Shown one piece after another: positions 1 through 7,893 of a DNA stretch of 8,516 bases. Made by a program: the position numbers and the translations under genes. Each line of letters begins with the position of its first letter. Position 1 is the first letter of the stretch. The stretch is taken from assembly GCA_030426005.1 (NCBI GenBank), contig JAUHZM010000122.1:1-8516 (forward strand), in the 5' to 3' direction. The notes beneath the pieces were generated by a model, which made no database searches, was not told the origin of the DNA, and saw nothing but the letters and a program-made list of their open reading frames with translations. The DNA is from Gammaproteobacteria bacterium. GTDB lineage: Bacteria; Pseudomonadota; Gammaproteobacteria; Arenicellales; Arenicellaceae.

Positions 1-1760
1 GGATTGGTCGGCCATTTTCCGCCACCTTTTAGACTCCATGATTCGGTATACTTGAAGACACAGCTGCGATCCATCACGTTCTGACCTTGGGTTGCAAAAC
101 TGAATTCTTGCAAGATCTGACCTTCAGATACGTGAGTCCGGGTAAACACTTTGTCATCGGTGAACGGCGTACCGTGAAATGGGATAATAATCTTGACCGC
201 CGCATTGTTGACCATGTTCGACTCAAACAGCTCGAGCGCCTCTGTATCAAGATCAACCGTGATTTTGCCGCGTTTGAAAAATGGATCGTTTAGCAAAACC
301 TCGTCGAAGACTTGATCCTTGTGCTGGCGTAACAATCCGCCAATGTTGCCAGTCATCGAGTGTGTTTTATACAGAGCCACACCTTTCTCAATCTTGAGCG
401 TAATCACGCCAGTCTGGCGGGATTGCTTGCGCTTCATGGTAAACACTTCGTATTTTTCGACGTTTGGATCTCGGACCTCTTTCTTTTCCTTTTGCGCTTC
501 CTGTGCCGCACGCAACTCGTCGTTAGTCATAAAGGTTTTCTGCATATTGGTGAAACTCTCCATCGCCATTGTCATCAAGCTGCTTTCAATCGCAGAGACA
601 TCGGCATCCGGTAGGTTTTGGTCAATCTTGATGTTAACTGCACCAAGCGTGACCAATGTGTCGTACGCCTCCTCTAATTGCTTTTTGCTGACACGTACAG
701 TCTTGGTTTGCTTTTTGATGCTGCCAAAAATACCGATCGGCGTTAACCATCCTTTGACCTTCCAATTAGTCTTCTTTTGGCTATCTTTGGTGCGCAGACT
801 GCATTCCGCTGCTTCGTTGATTTTATCAAGATCAATACGCACCTCGCCTTTGTAGGCTGGCGTCTTGACGATATAGTCATAAGCAAACGTCACCGACAGA
901 TCGGACGTTGGGTTCTCAAAGGTGGTCTCCATCAATTGTGCACCCAGGCTCGACAAACGCCCGGCAACGGCCGCTTTTGCACCTGGAAAGCTTGGGGCAC
1001 GCCCAGACGTCAGCACGCCACTTGGTGCAAACCCCTCATCTGACAACGTCCCTGACGTAACAATAAAGTTATCGGTTTGCTTTGATGGTTCAAGATCGAC
1101 CATGCCCTTGAGTACAGCGCCTGAAACAGCTTCTTTTAACGCTGCTTCCAACTCCTTTTCCTCTGCCGGTGTAAGACCGTAGGTGACCATCACATGGAAT
1201 ATGCCGCCTTCGGCTGAATTTTTACCTTCAGCCTCATCGGTGATGAACTTGACGAAAGTGGCTTCCGGCAGTGTGGCGGATTTCATCGCAACACGTGGCT
1301 CCGCAGGCAAGTAGTACCACCCTTTTGGTTTGCCGATACGAGTCCAATATGGACGAAACGTAATTTGTTTTACCTTAGGTGTTTTCTTTGCCCAAGCAGG
1401 CTTAACCATCTTGTTCGATTGCGCTTTAGCCTGTTGTTTGGCGGCGATACGCTTGTTGTAATCCGCTTCCAAACGCAAGCAAGGGTCACCAGTGGCCGGC
1501 TTAGTTTCAACCTTCTGTTTCTTGGGCAAAATATTGCCCGGGCGTATTGGCCCAGTATCAACTGCCTCAGGGTAAACACGAATCGTGCGACCGCTTTTGA
1601 GGACAAAATCCATGTATCCGCCCATTTGAACTGCAGCGGAAGCCGATTGCATTACACTACCGAGACCGAAAAACAACGCACTGCAAAACAGCGCGGAAAG
1701 CACGTTGAATCGACGTCGCTGGCGCGCCAGTGTGATCGTTAGGTTATTTGGCGTATTCAT
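1..1760 (-). CDS. Secreted protein of the five-member tandem family, fifth gene, 3' end cut by window edge
   Basis: The start ATG at 1760 is set by AAGGAG nine bases upstream. 586 codons are visible before the left edge. A signal peptide is clear: basic RQRRR at residues 13-17, a hydrophobic stretch at 19-37, and SASA cleavage near residue 42. Residues 43-147 are an extension not seen in the paralogues: a hydrophobic GGYMDFVLKSG stretch followed by a lysine-rich segment. The family core then starts with WYYLP (148-152), GGIFH (185-189), NPTSD (283-287), GNIGG (471-475) and WSLKGG (575-580). A middle region at about 300-420 looks helical. In the two neighbouring paralogues about 124 residues follow the WS-x-x-GG tryptophan, so the full protein is probably near 700 aa and about 110 residues are missing here. 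Function is unknown. Export to the periplasm or surface is inferred from the signal peptide. Confidence 0.88.
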   Translation of the reverse strand, partial: MNTPNNLTITLARQRRRFNVLSALFCSALFFGLGSVMQSASAAVQMGGYMDFVLKSGRTIRVYPEAVDTGPIRPGNILPKKQKVETKPATGDPCLRLEADYNKRIAAKQQAKAQSNKMVKPAWAKKTPKVKQITFRPYWTRIGKPKGWYYLPAEPRVAMKSATLPEATFVKFITDEAEGKNSAEGGIFHVMVTYGLTPAEEKELEAALKEAVSGAVLKGMVDLEPSKQTDNFIVTSGTLSDEGFAPSGVLTSGRAPSFPGAKAAVAGRLSSLGAQLMETTFENPTSDLSVTFAYDYIVKTPAYKGEVRIDLDKINEAAECSLRTKDSQKKTNWKVKGWLTPIGIFGSIKKQTKTVRVSKKQLEEAYDTLVTLGAVNIKIDQNLPDADVSAIESSLMTMAMESFTNMQKTFMTNDELRAAQEAQKEKKEVRDPNVEKYEVFTMKRKQSRQTGVITLKIEKGVALYKTHSMTGNIGGLLRQHKDQVFDEVLLNDPFFKRGKITVDLDTEALELFESNMVNNAAVKIIIPFHGTPFTDDKVFTRTHVSEGQILQEFSFATQGQNVMDRSCVFKYTESWSLKGGGKWPTN

Positions 1761-1769
1761 AATGACATT

Positions 1770-1775
1770 CTCCTT
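1770..1775 (-). promoter_or_regulatory. Ribosome binding site AAGGAG of the fifth operon gene
   Basis: AAGGAG lies nine bases before the ATG at 1760, inside the 35-base gap after the preceding gene's stop. It is the strongest Shine-Dalgarno site in the window and fixes the start of the 1-1760 gene. Confidence 0.8.
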
Positions 1776-1795
1776 GGGTTATTCCCTTTCGTGTT

Positions 1796-3577
1796 CTAGG
1801 TTGAGCTGGGTAGCTCATCACAGAAGATAATGGTTTCGTCAGTGCGCAGTTTGCCGCTACTGATTCGTCGTTTGTCGTTGAGGGTCCAGGTGATAACGTA
1901 TTCGATGGCGCCCTCACCTGGGGGGATCGCAAATACACGACGTGTACTAAATTGATCCCGCGACGGAATCAAATTGATCGTTTCGCTCACCGTGCGTCCA
2001 AAGAAATCGTGTGTAACACGCACTGACACAAGACGCACGTCGGCGGCGGCTAGCAAGTCTGGGCTGCTGATGAACTCGATCTCGCGGTATTGATACGGCG
2101 GTGTTAGTGCCAGTGCGGCACTGTCGGTTGAGGTCCAATCCTGACTGTATTTGGCTCCACCAACAAAAGACCAATCTGTCTTGTACTGGTAGTCAAGCCA
2201 TGCTTCGACACTGGCTTCTCGATCCCACCCATAGTTCACCTTCATCGGGCGACCTGCTTCAAAATTGCTGCGTTTGATCACCACTTCGTCGGTCGACTGC
2301 TCACCAGAGCCGTGAGTTTTACGAACTTTCAATGTCACATGATTGATGTACTTTTCGAACTCCTCTTCATCGCGCGCATCCAGCGCCACTGAAATCTCGC
2401 GAATTCGAAATTCGGAACCGCCAACATTAACCGTGTTAAAAATGCTCGTATCCTTGCCGTACAGCGCAAATAAGTTACCGACGTTACCGGCCATCGCCGT
2501 GGTAATTTTTCCTTCACCGCGCTGCTTAAAGTTGAACGTGTAAGTACCGGTTTGAGATAGCTTTCGTCGTCGATAGCCTCCATTTAGCTTGACTTCCCAA
2601 GGGGCCGCATAACTCCCGCCACCGGCAGCAGCTGCAGCTTGAGTGACTGCCGACATCGTGTCGAATAAATCATCCTCCTTACCCGCCTCAGGCTGCACAA
2701 TCTTAATCGGTTCGAACATCATTTCATGCAGTCTCGCGTAGGCGCGATCAATAATCGTCTGAAGCTGAGCTGGGTCACCGCGGTACTCAATATTGATCGC
2801 CCCGCTGTCTTTCGCCGCTTGCCAAAAATTGCCGTAATCAAAACCTGCACCGATGCCCATGTAACCCACTTTAGCTCCGAGCGTCACATCTGCCTGATCA
2901 GATAGTTTTTTCCAATCGGCCGTGATGGTGGCATCTGCCGGGTCGCGTAAACCGGAAAAGCTCATCTCAAAAACCAGCGAGACATCCGGGGTCTGCATCT
3001 GAAATGAGCGCCACAAAATTTGCGCACCAGTTTTAGTCAGGTGAATCGACACAGCCGCTTTGAGACCCTCGATCAGCGGCGCACGGCCAACGCCAACCAC
3101 ATGCCTCGTAAGCTCATTGGGCTTCTCGTCGTCGACCGCAAAACTGCTAACCAACGCAAAACTCCCTTCATCAAATACCACTGGACCGCGAATTTGGGCG
3201 TCGCGATCAACCTCCTTAAGCCCTGCCAATGCTGCAGCCAACTCCTCTGGCGTTACTGCATAGTCAACAAGGAAGTGTACGATCCCGCCGCCTTCGGCAT
3301 CCAATAGTCCACCAGTGCCGGACTCTGTGGCGGTAGGCAGCACGTATCGCGTGAACGAAAACTCGTGTTTACCGTTTTCGCCCAACGCGATACGCGGCTT
3401 GCTGGGTAGGTAGAGGTACTCGTGGGCTTTATCAGCAACAAGAAAGCATTGTAGACTTCCACAACGCACGGGATGATCTAACTCTATGTTTTGCGCACTG
3501 ACCAGTGGACTAACGCAGAGTCCACAGATGCAGAGCATACATATGAAGATTGCTTTGGTGTATGAGATTGTATTCAT
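1796..3577 (-). CDS. Secreted protein of the five-member tandem family, fourth gene (593 aa)
   Basis: The start ATG at 3577 follows GAAGGG with an eight-base spacer, and the stop is TAG. The N-terminus is a cysteine-rich signal peptide (hydrophobic residues 9-26) with likely cleavage after LVSA at 28. No proper lipobox is seen, so it is probably not a lipoprotein. The mature start carries CGSLQC (39-44), a possible disulfide. Family landmarks are YLYLP (54-58), GGIVH (97-101), TPDVS (196-200), GNVGNL (364-369) followed by an F-x-x-R strand, and WSFVGG (469-474). The C-terminal block ends in an IEYVITW strand. An Ala/Gly-rich linker sits at about 309-325, where the next-upstream paralogue has a basic loop. 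The protein aligns nearly residue for residue in length with the 3600-5393 product, so these two are the closest pair. Function is unknown. The product is probably periplasmic or surface-exposed. Confidence 0.9.
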   Translation of the reverse strand: MNTISYTKAIFICMLCICGLCVSPLVSAQNIELDHPVRCGSLQCFLVADKAHEYLYLPSKPRIALGENGKHEFSFTRYVLPTATESGTGGLLDAEGGGIVHFLVDYAVTPEELAAALAGLKEVDRDAQIRGPVVFDEGSFALVSSFAVDDEKPNELTRHVVGVGRAPLIEGLKAAVSIHLTKTGAQILWRSFQMQTPDVSLVFEMSFSGLRDPADATITADWKKLSDQADVTLGAKVGYMGIGAGFDYGNFWQAAKDSGAINIEYRGDPAQLQTIIDRAYARLHEMMFEPIKIVQPEAGKEDDLFDTMSAVTQAAAAAGGGSYAAPWEVKLNGGYRRRKLSQTGTYTFNFKQRGEGKITTAMAGNVGNLFALYGKDTSIFNTVNVGGSEFRIREISVALDARDEEEFEKYINHVTLKVRKTHGSGEQSTDEVVIKRSNFEAGRPMKVNYGWDREASVEAWLDYQYKTDWSFVGGAKYSQDWTSTDSAALALTPPYQYREIEFISSPDLLAAADVRLVSVRVTHDFFGRTVSETINLIPSRDQFSTRRVFAIPPGEGAIEYVITWTLNDKRRISSGKLRTDETIIFCDELPSST

Positions 3578-3585
3578 GCTCGATT

Positions 3586-3591
3586 CCCTTC
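3586..3591 (-). promoter_or_regulatory. Ribosome binding site GAAGGG of the fourth operon gene
   Basis: GAAGGG lies eight bases before the ATG at 3577, within the 22-base gap after the preceding gene's TAA. It supports that start and argues that the two genes share a transcript. Confidence 0.7.
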
Positions 3592-3599
3592 ACGCTTGA

Positions 3600-5393
3600 T
3601 TAACTCGCCGGTGGCAGCAAAAATAGATACGGGTCTTGCAGTTCCTGCCACGCTTGCTCGGCCGTGCCACCGAGTCCGTACCAGCGAACACGGTAACGAA
3701 TTGGCGCAGTCTCATCGTGCAGCAAAGACACGGTTTTTAATATCTCTTCGCTTTGTGGTAAGAGTGCAACGGACTTAGATTTACGCTCGCCCAATAAACG
3801 ATATTCAAATTCGATCATGGCACGACGGATTTTAGCGTCCACCATGCTGGCAGCATCGCCATCCAGTTCAATTCGTGTCAGCGCAGCCGGTGGGGACAAC
3901 GAAATACTCGGCGCTGAACTAGACTCGGTCTTGGTCAATTCAGCGGGAATGCCTACCGTGGCACCTCCACGAAAACTCCACAGGGTGCGAAATTGATACT
4001 CCGTCCAATCCGCACCTTTCAATCCAAGACGTGGATATACCAACGATTTTGAAAACGTGCCTTCCTTAACATCGTTCTGATTGAACAGTACTTCACTGGT
4101 AAAGTCCGCCTGGTTGGCCTTATCAGGATAGGCCTTGGTAAAGCTAACCGAAACTGAATTGATATTGTCTTGAAACGCTTGATAGTACGCCGGGTCCACT
4201 TCGAAAAAGACTTCACGTTTCTGGAATGCTGCATCATTTAAGGCCACCACTCGAAAGAGTGTTGCGTCGTCTGCATAGGCATCATACAAACCACTGATAT
4301 TGCCAGCAGAATTGAAAGGCACTCGAATCGTTGTGTTTTGAGTAAACACCATCGAGAATGTCCCATGTTTAACATCCCGTTTTTCACGCATGGTGTACTG
4401 GTTGTCGGTGATGTACTTTTGATTGCCTGATCCAGCAAACAATCGACCCAAGAAGCCGCGTTTTTGACGGCCTTCCACTACATTCGCCGGAACCTTTTGC
4501 TGCTCTGGCAGTGCAGACAGACCCTGGCTCGTATCGAACAACATATTGACCAGTTTATCGGTGACCAAATTCATAATGCCTGAGAGTTGACTGGCGTCGA
4601 TATCCAAGCCAGCGCGGTCTGTAATGTCGACCTCAATCACACCTTCGCGCACCATTTCATCCACTTGCTTACGCACTTCAGATTTTGAATAGCCTTGCTG
4701 ACGATTAAAGATTTTGAACATGTGTTCATACACCGTTTCGATCTCAGCGAATACTTTGCCGCGATAGGCCGGCAACGCAGCCTCATACGAGGCATTGATC
4801 GACACCGAAATATCTGAAGTTGGCTGTCGTAGCGACTCCCAAAGCAGTGTCGCGCCATGTTGATTTAGACGCGCAGCCACCGCTGCCTGTGAACCTGGGG
4901 TCACTGGGGCGATACCGCTCGATACAAGAGAGCTGGTGAACGAATCACCACCGGTGGTTTGCGTCACGGTTGACGAAATCACACTAAACGACGCACCACC
5001 GGCCTCTTCATCACCTTCGGCTCGCAAAGGGACCGGCCCCTTCACCTTCGCACCGGGTACTTTTTGTTGCAGCTCAGCAGTAATCGACTCAACACGTTCT
5101 GGCGGCAAATCGAGGCTGAATAGGAAATGGATCAAGCCGCCACTAGTATCGCCTTCAGGGTCAACGAACTTGACCAGCGAGATTTTAGGTTTGCCGCTTA
5201 CTTTATCAATAACGACGCTGGGCGCATCCGGCAGGTAGTAATAATCGGTGGTAAATTCTTTGTCTTGCAACAATACAATCCCATCGACTATCTCTCGGCC
5301 CTCGTCATACATAACGACGGCAAGCACAGATGGCGATATAAGCACCACCAGTAAGGCTACTGCTAACCGGTTAATAATCTTGTTCTTCATCAT
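3600..5393 (-). CDS. Secreted protein of the five-member tandem family, third gene (597 aa)
   Basis: The gene begins with two consecutive ATG codons (5393 and 5390). GGAG at 5398-5401 lies four bases from the first and seven from the second, so the second may be the true start (596 aa). A classic signal peptide is present: MKNK basic end, hydrophobic residues 10-24, cleavage near VLA at 25. Landmarks are DYYYLP (50-55), GGLIH (85-89), QPTSD (190-194) after an LLWESL strand, GNISGLY (364-370), an F-x-x-R strand about 30 residues later, and WSFRGG (472-477). The C-terminal strand block ends in an IRYRVRWYG run. Residues 210-290 are predicted by eye to be helical and amphipathic. The 5' end overlaps the upstream gene by 23 bases, which suggests translational coupling. 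I do not recognise the family, and only export is inferred. Confidence 0.9.
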   Translation of the reverse strand: MMKNKIINRLAVALLVVLISPSVLAVVMYDEGREIVDGIVLLQDKEFTTDYYYLPDAPSVVIDKVSGKPKISLVKFVDPEGDTSGGLIHFLFSLDLPPERVESITAELQQKVPGAKVKGPVPLRAEGDEEAGGASFSVISSTVTQTTGGDSFTSSLVSSGIAPVTPGSQAAVAARLNQHGATLLWESLRQPTSDISVSINASYEAALPAYRGKVFAEIETVYEHMFKIFNRQQGYSKSEVRKQVDEMVREGVIEVDITDRAGLDIDASQLSGIMNLVTDKLVNMLFDTSQGLSALPEQQKVPANVVEGRQKRGFLGRLFAGSGNQKYITDNQYTMREKRDVKHGTFSMVFTQNTTIRVPFNSAGNISGLYDAYADDATLFRVVALNDAAFQKREVFFEVDPAYYQAFQDNINSVSVSFTKAYPDKANQADFTSEVLFNQNDVKEGTFSKSLVYPRLGLKGADWTEYQFRTLWSFRGGATVGIPAELTKTESSSAPSISLSPPAALTRIELDGDAASMVDAKIRRAMIEFEYRLLGERKSKSVALLPQSEEILKTVSLLHDETAPIRYRVRWYGLGGTAEQAWQELQDPYLFLLPPAS

Positions 5394-6501
5394 TACGCTC
5401 CGTGTTTTGGTAAAACTCTAAATCTGATATGGGCAGTGAAATATCCAACCATGCGCCGTTGGCGCTTTGCCACTGGCTGATCTGTCGTATCCCATCGTCG
5501 CTCAATCGACTTACGCGATACTCGAATCCTTGTTGCAGATCATTCGCGAGCGCGAACGATACATCTCGCTCATAAACCTCATCGTCACGTCGAAAGCGCA
5601 CGGTCTCGCTGTAGGGTCTGCCACTGGCGGTGGTAAACCGAATTTCTACCGTAACAACGTACAACCGGCTGTTCTCTAGGTTGATGAAGTCGTAGCACAT
5701 AAGCTTTAGCGCGCTGTGTACGAAGCTCATACGCTGCCACAGCTCGGTTTTTCGGAACAATTCCGGGTGCTTGGCTGGTGACACCGTGATCGCCAGACTG
5801 TTGCTGACCTGATAAACTGAGGGTCGCCAGCCGTCATCGTTGGAGCCTTCCACGCCCGGCACTAGCCAACCATAGGACAGGCTTAAACTCAGATTTTCAC
5901 GCACCAAATTCTCCCATAGCAGATTGGCGTCGTGATCGGCCAACCCCACGCTAAATCGTTGCACTCGAGAAGCGTGCCGTAAATCAATCTCCTTCGCAGC
6001 CGCGTAATCGACAACTTCTGCGCCTTCACCAATATCAATCTGCTCGCTTATGGTTCCACTTTCTGCGTCGACCAGCGTGTAGACCAACTCATTGTGTGAC
6101 GCTTTGACCGTTGCCGCTTGTAACTCGATAGTTTGACCCAGTTCCGACTCAAGTTGTGACTTCACGGTGGCGTATGACGAGCCACCGAAGTCCGAGACGG
6201 TGGCAAATTTGAGGACACCACGCACCCAGAACACGTCAGCATCGCCGGTCTGTTGTTTACCGATATAGCGGTTGATGTGGTAGCTAAACTCAGGCTTCTG
6301 TTTTCGCTCTCGCAATACTTTGTTCGAGACTAAATAGTAGAAAAGCCGCGAATTTTGATGATCACTAAATACGGTGATCGAGCCGATAGTCCGTACGGAC
6401 TTTAAATCTGGTGCCGCCTGTGACGAGGTAACGCCGACCATCGCGACGATGACGCTGAGCGCCCAGTTTATTGCGACCGACCTAACCGACTGATGCATCA
6501 T
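5371..6501 (-). CDS. Short secreted member of the tandem family, second gene (376 aa)
   Basis: The gene starts with tandem ATG codons (6501 and 6498) six bases after the stop of the preceding gene and ends with TAA inside the next gene. The signal peptide is visible: R7, hydrophobic residues 9-24, cleavage near SQAA (27-30). Family features are LFYYL (53-57), an aromatic-rich first sheet, an LLWENL strand (W196) followed by a serine/leucine strand where the long members have PTSD, and a C-terminal block with an FEYRVSRL strand and a final tryptophan-containing stretch. The G-N-[IV]-x-x-L and W-S-x-x-G-G motifs of the longer paralogues are missing, so the protein goes almost straight from the first half to the C-terminal block. 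It is about 220 residues shorter than its neighbours with no sign of frameshift, which suggests a distinct architecture rather than decay. Function is unknown. Confidence 0.88.
   Translation of the reverse strand: MMHQSVRSVAINWALSVIVAMVGVTSSQAAPDLKSVRTIGSITVFSDHQNSRLFYYLVSNKVLRERKQKPEFSYHINRYIGKQQTGDADVFWVRGVLKFATVSDFGGSSYATVKSQLESELGQTIELQAATVKASHNELVYTLVDAESGTISEQIDIGEGAEVVDYAAAKEIDLRHASRVQRFSVGLADHDANLLWENLVRENLSLSLSYGWLVPGVEGSNDDGWRPSVYQVSNSLAITVSPAKHPELFRKTELWQRMSFVHSALKLMCYDFINLENSRLYVVTVEIRFTTASGRPYSETVRFRRDDEVYERDVSFALANDLQQGFEYRVSRLSDDGIRQISQWQSANGAWLDISLPISDLEFYQNTERNDEEQDY
5398..5401 (-). promoter_or_regulatory. Ribosome binding site GGAG of the third operon gene, inside the upstream coding sequence
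   Basis: GGAG is embedded in the last codons of the 5371-6501 gene. Its spacing is four bases to the first ATG and seven to the second, which favours the second ATG as the start. Confidence 0.55.
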
Positions 6502-6505
6502 TATG

Positions 6506-6509
6506 CCCT
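6506..6509 (-). promoter_or_regulatory. Weak ribosome binding site AGGG of the second operon gene
   Basis: AGGG overlaps the TAG stop of the preceding gene. The spacing is four bases to the first ATG and seven to the second. As in the next gene, the second ATG is the better-placed start. The site is weak, so reinitiation by ribosomes finishing the preceding gene is plausible. Confidence 0.4.
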
Positions 6510-7893
6510 ACTCGCTCGGTATTAACGGTGCGATATCACCGGCTGTAATTGTGATATCCATCACGCCCTGGTTCGAACGCCATTCAGACGTACCAAGTGT
6601 TAATCCATCATTATGAAACGGCTTAACGCGGTATTCGAACGCCGTACCTGAGGCATTGTCACGATCTGCGTACAAGGTCGCGCTAGCGATCGTCTCGTCC
6701 GACCGCAAGGTAAAATTACGCACCTCAACGACGTCATTGCTGGCTGAAAAGTGCGTGGTCCTCACCTCAACTAGAATTTTAAACAAACTAAATTGTTCAA
6801 ACACATTGGGAATTGCCTCAATGGGTAACGACACACGACTAGCTTGTGCTGGAGATACTAAAATTTTCCGTTCGACGGCGTTCAAGCATTCATCGCAGGT
6901 GACACGCTCGAAACTTGGCCAAGCCGATACCACATCGCCAAATGACGCCACCAGATCGTTAAAGCCTTTGTCTGTTCTGCCGCGACCTCCTGCATCGATG
7001 ACGACAGGTTTAGCCAATGGCACGAAGTGGCGTTTTAATTTGTTTTCCGACGCAGCTTTGGCATAAACCACAATGCCCGACACCAACACTGGGTATGGAC
7101 TGAGGTTTTCGATTACGTCGTTCGCGGACACAGTGGTCACATCACTCAGCCAATCACCAGCAAAATCGGTAAAACTGATGATGAATGGAATCACCAGCTG
7201 AAAACTGTTGTTGTTGGTTTTGAACACGATATCGCCTGCCAGACCGCCGCTGCGAATTGATGCGACTACATCCTCCTTTTGGCTTTGAGTCATCGATGCT
7301 TGCACACGAATGGAATCGCCGACCCTCTGCGGCTGATTAATGATATGAATATTTTCTTCCGGAATGATCGAGCTAAGCCCAGCAAGATTGATGGTGACAT
7401 CGGAAATCGGCAAACGTTGTAAATCAACCGGTTTATCATTGGCGGGTTTGATCGCGTAGTCAGCCAACGATTGCAATAACGGTATGGCGCCATCCAATTG
7501 TCTTGGTACCAACGTAAAACTCATCATCACGGTTTGATTCGCCAGATCATCACTTAAGGTTCGATGCAAAAAATTAATGTCAAACCCATCGGTACGGTCG
7601 TAGTTCAACAAATACCCAGCTGGATAAAAATAGTAGGTATTCAATGAAGTGTGATCGCGAATCAGCTCATCTGAAAACGGAATTTGGTGTTCAAAGTCGG
7701 CGCGAATATGGCGTGGAGACAAGGCCTCGAATCGATCTGCCAGATACATCGGGCTGATTTCATTGTTTGGGCCAGTAGGTTCACCGTCTTCTTGTTTCTC
7801 TGTGGCTGGCGGTGTTGCCTTCAGGTGCAGTAGCTGTGCGCGTGCTGGTTTAAAATTCACTGTATCGATGACACGCAACTCTTTAACTGCCAA
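6508..7893 (-). CDS. Divergent member of the tandem family, first operon gene, 5' end uncertain (461 aa from TTG)
   Basis: The longest start codon in frame is TTG at 7893; the next clear ATG is at 7749 (residue 49). Neither has a Shine-Dalgarno site, and no signal peptide follows either one, unlike every other family member here. The frame stays open upstream to a TGA at 7983-7981 but contains no start codon there. Family traits are YYFYP (about residues 87-91), a helix-strand stretch with MTQSQKED where others have the GA-LLW block, and a C-terminal block with FEYRVKPF and a final W-x-S-N-x-G strand. A CDEC pair (C333, C336) is unique to this member. The G-N-[IV]-x-x-L and W-S-x-x-G-G motifs are absent. 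The simplest reading is an exported protein whose signal peptide has been lost or is not represented in this sequence. Function is unknown. Confidence 0.75.
   Translation of the reverse strand: MAVKELRVIDTVNFKPARAQLLHLKATPPATEKQEDGEPTGPNNEISPMYLADRFEALSPRHIRADFEHQIPFSDELIRDHTSLNTYYFYPAGYLLNYDRTDGFDINFLHRTLSDDLANQTVMMSFTLVPRQLDGAIPLLQSLADYAIKPANDKPVDLQRLPISDVTINLAGLSSIIPEENIHIINQPQRVGDSIRVQASMTQSQKEDVVASIRSGGLAGDIVFKTNNNSFQLVIPFIISFTDFAGDWLSDVTTVSANDVIENLSPYPVLVSGIVVYAKAASENKLKRHFVPLAKPVVIDAGGRGRTDKGFNDLVASFGDVVSAWPSFERVTCDECLNAVERKILVSPAQASRVSLPIEAIPNVFEQFSLFKILVEVRTTHFSASNDVVEVRNFTLRSDETIASATLYADRDNASGTAFEYRVKPFHNDGLTLGTSEWRSNQGVMDITITAGDIAPLIPSE

Larger units (their letters stand above)
1..7893 (-). 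other. Five-gene operon of tandem paralogues
   Basis: Five same-strand genes with gaps of 6, -23, 22 and 35 bases and shared protein landmarks form one probable transcription unit. The paralogy is visible at protein level only; I see no long DNA repeat between copies, so the duplications are old. Promoter and terminator are not in view: the right end runs into the divergent peptidase gene, and the left end is off the window. Confidence 0.75.

Noticed and set aside
319..855. Plus-strand 178-residue open frame rich in Phe, Ser and Cys
   Set aside because: It lies wholly antisense to the clearly coding fifth operon gene, has no ribosome binding site, and its composition is what the complement of a charged coding sequence gives.
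1365..1742. Plus-strand 125-residue open frame opposite the N-terminal region of the fifth gene
   Set aside because: It is antisense to the signal peptide and basic extension of a well-supported gene, and has no Shine-Dalgarno or domain signature.
1761..1795. Possible terminator or attenuator between the fourth and fifth operon genes
   Set aside because: The 35-base gap shows no stable inverted repeat or T-run and is mostly taken up by the ribosome binding site region.
3526..3532. Possible lipobox in the cysteine-rich signal peptide of the 1796-3577 gene
   Set aside because: None of the cysteines is preceded by the L-[AS]-[GA] pattern, and a normal LVSA cleavage site follows, so a lipoprotein call is not supported.
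6656..7066. Plus-strand 136-residue open frame
   Set aside because: It is antisense to the first operon gene, with no recognisable motif or start signal; treated as a shadow.
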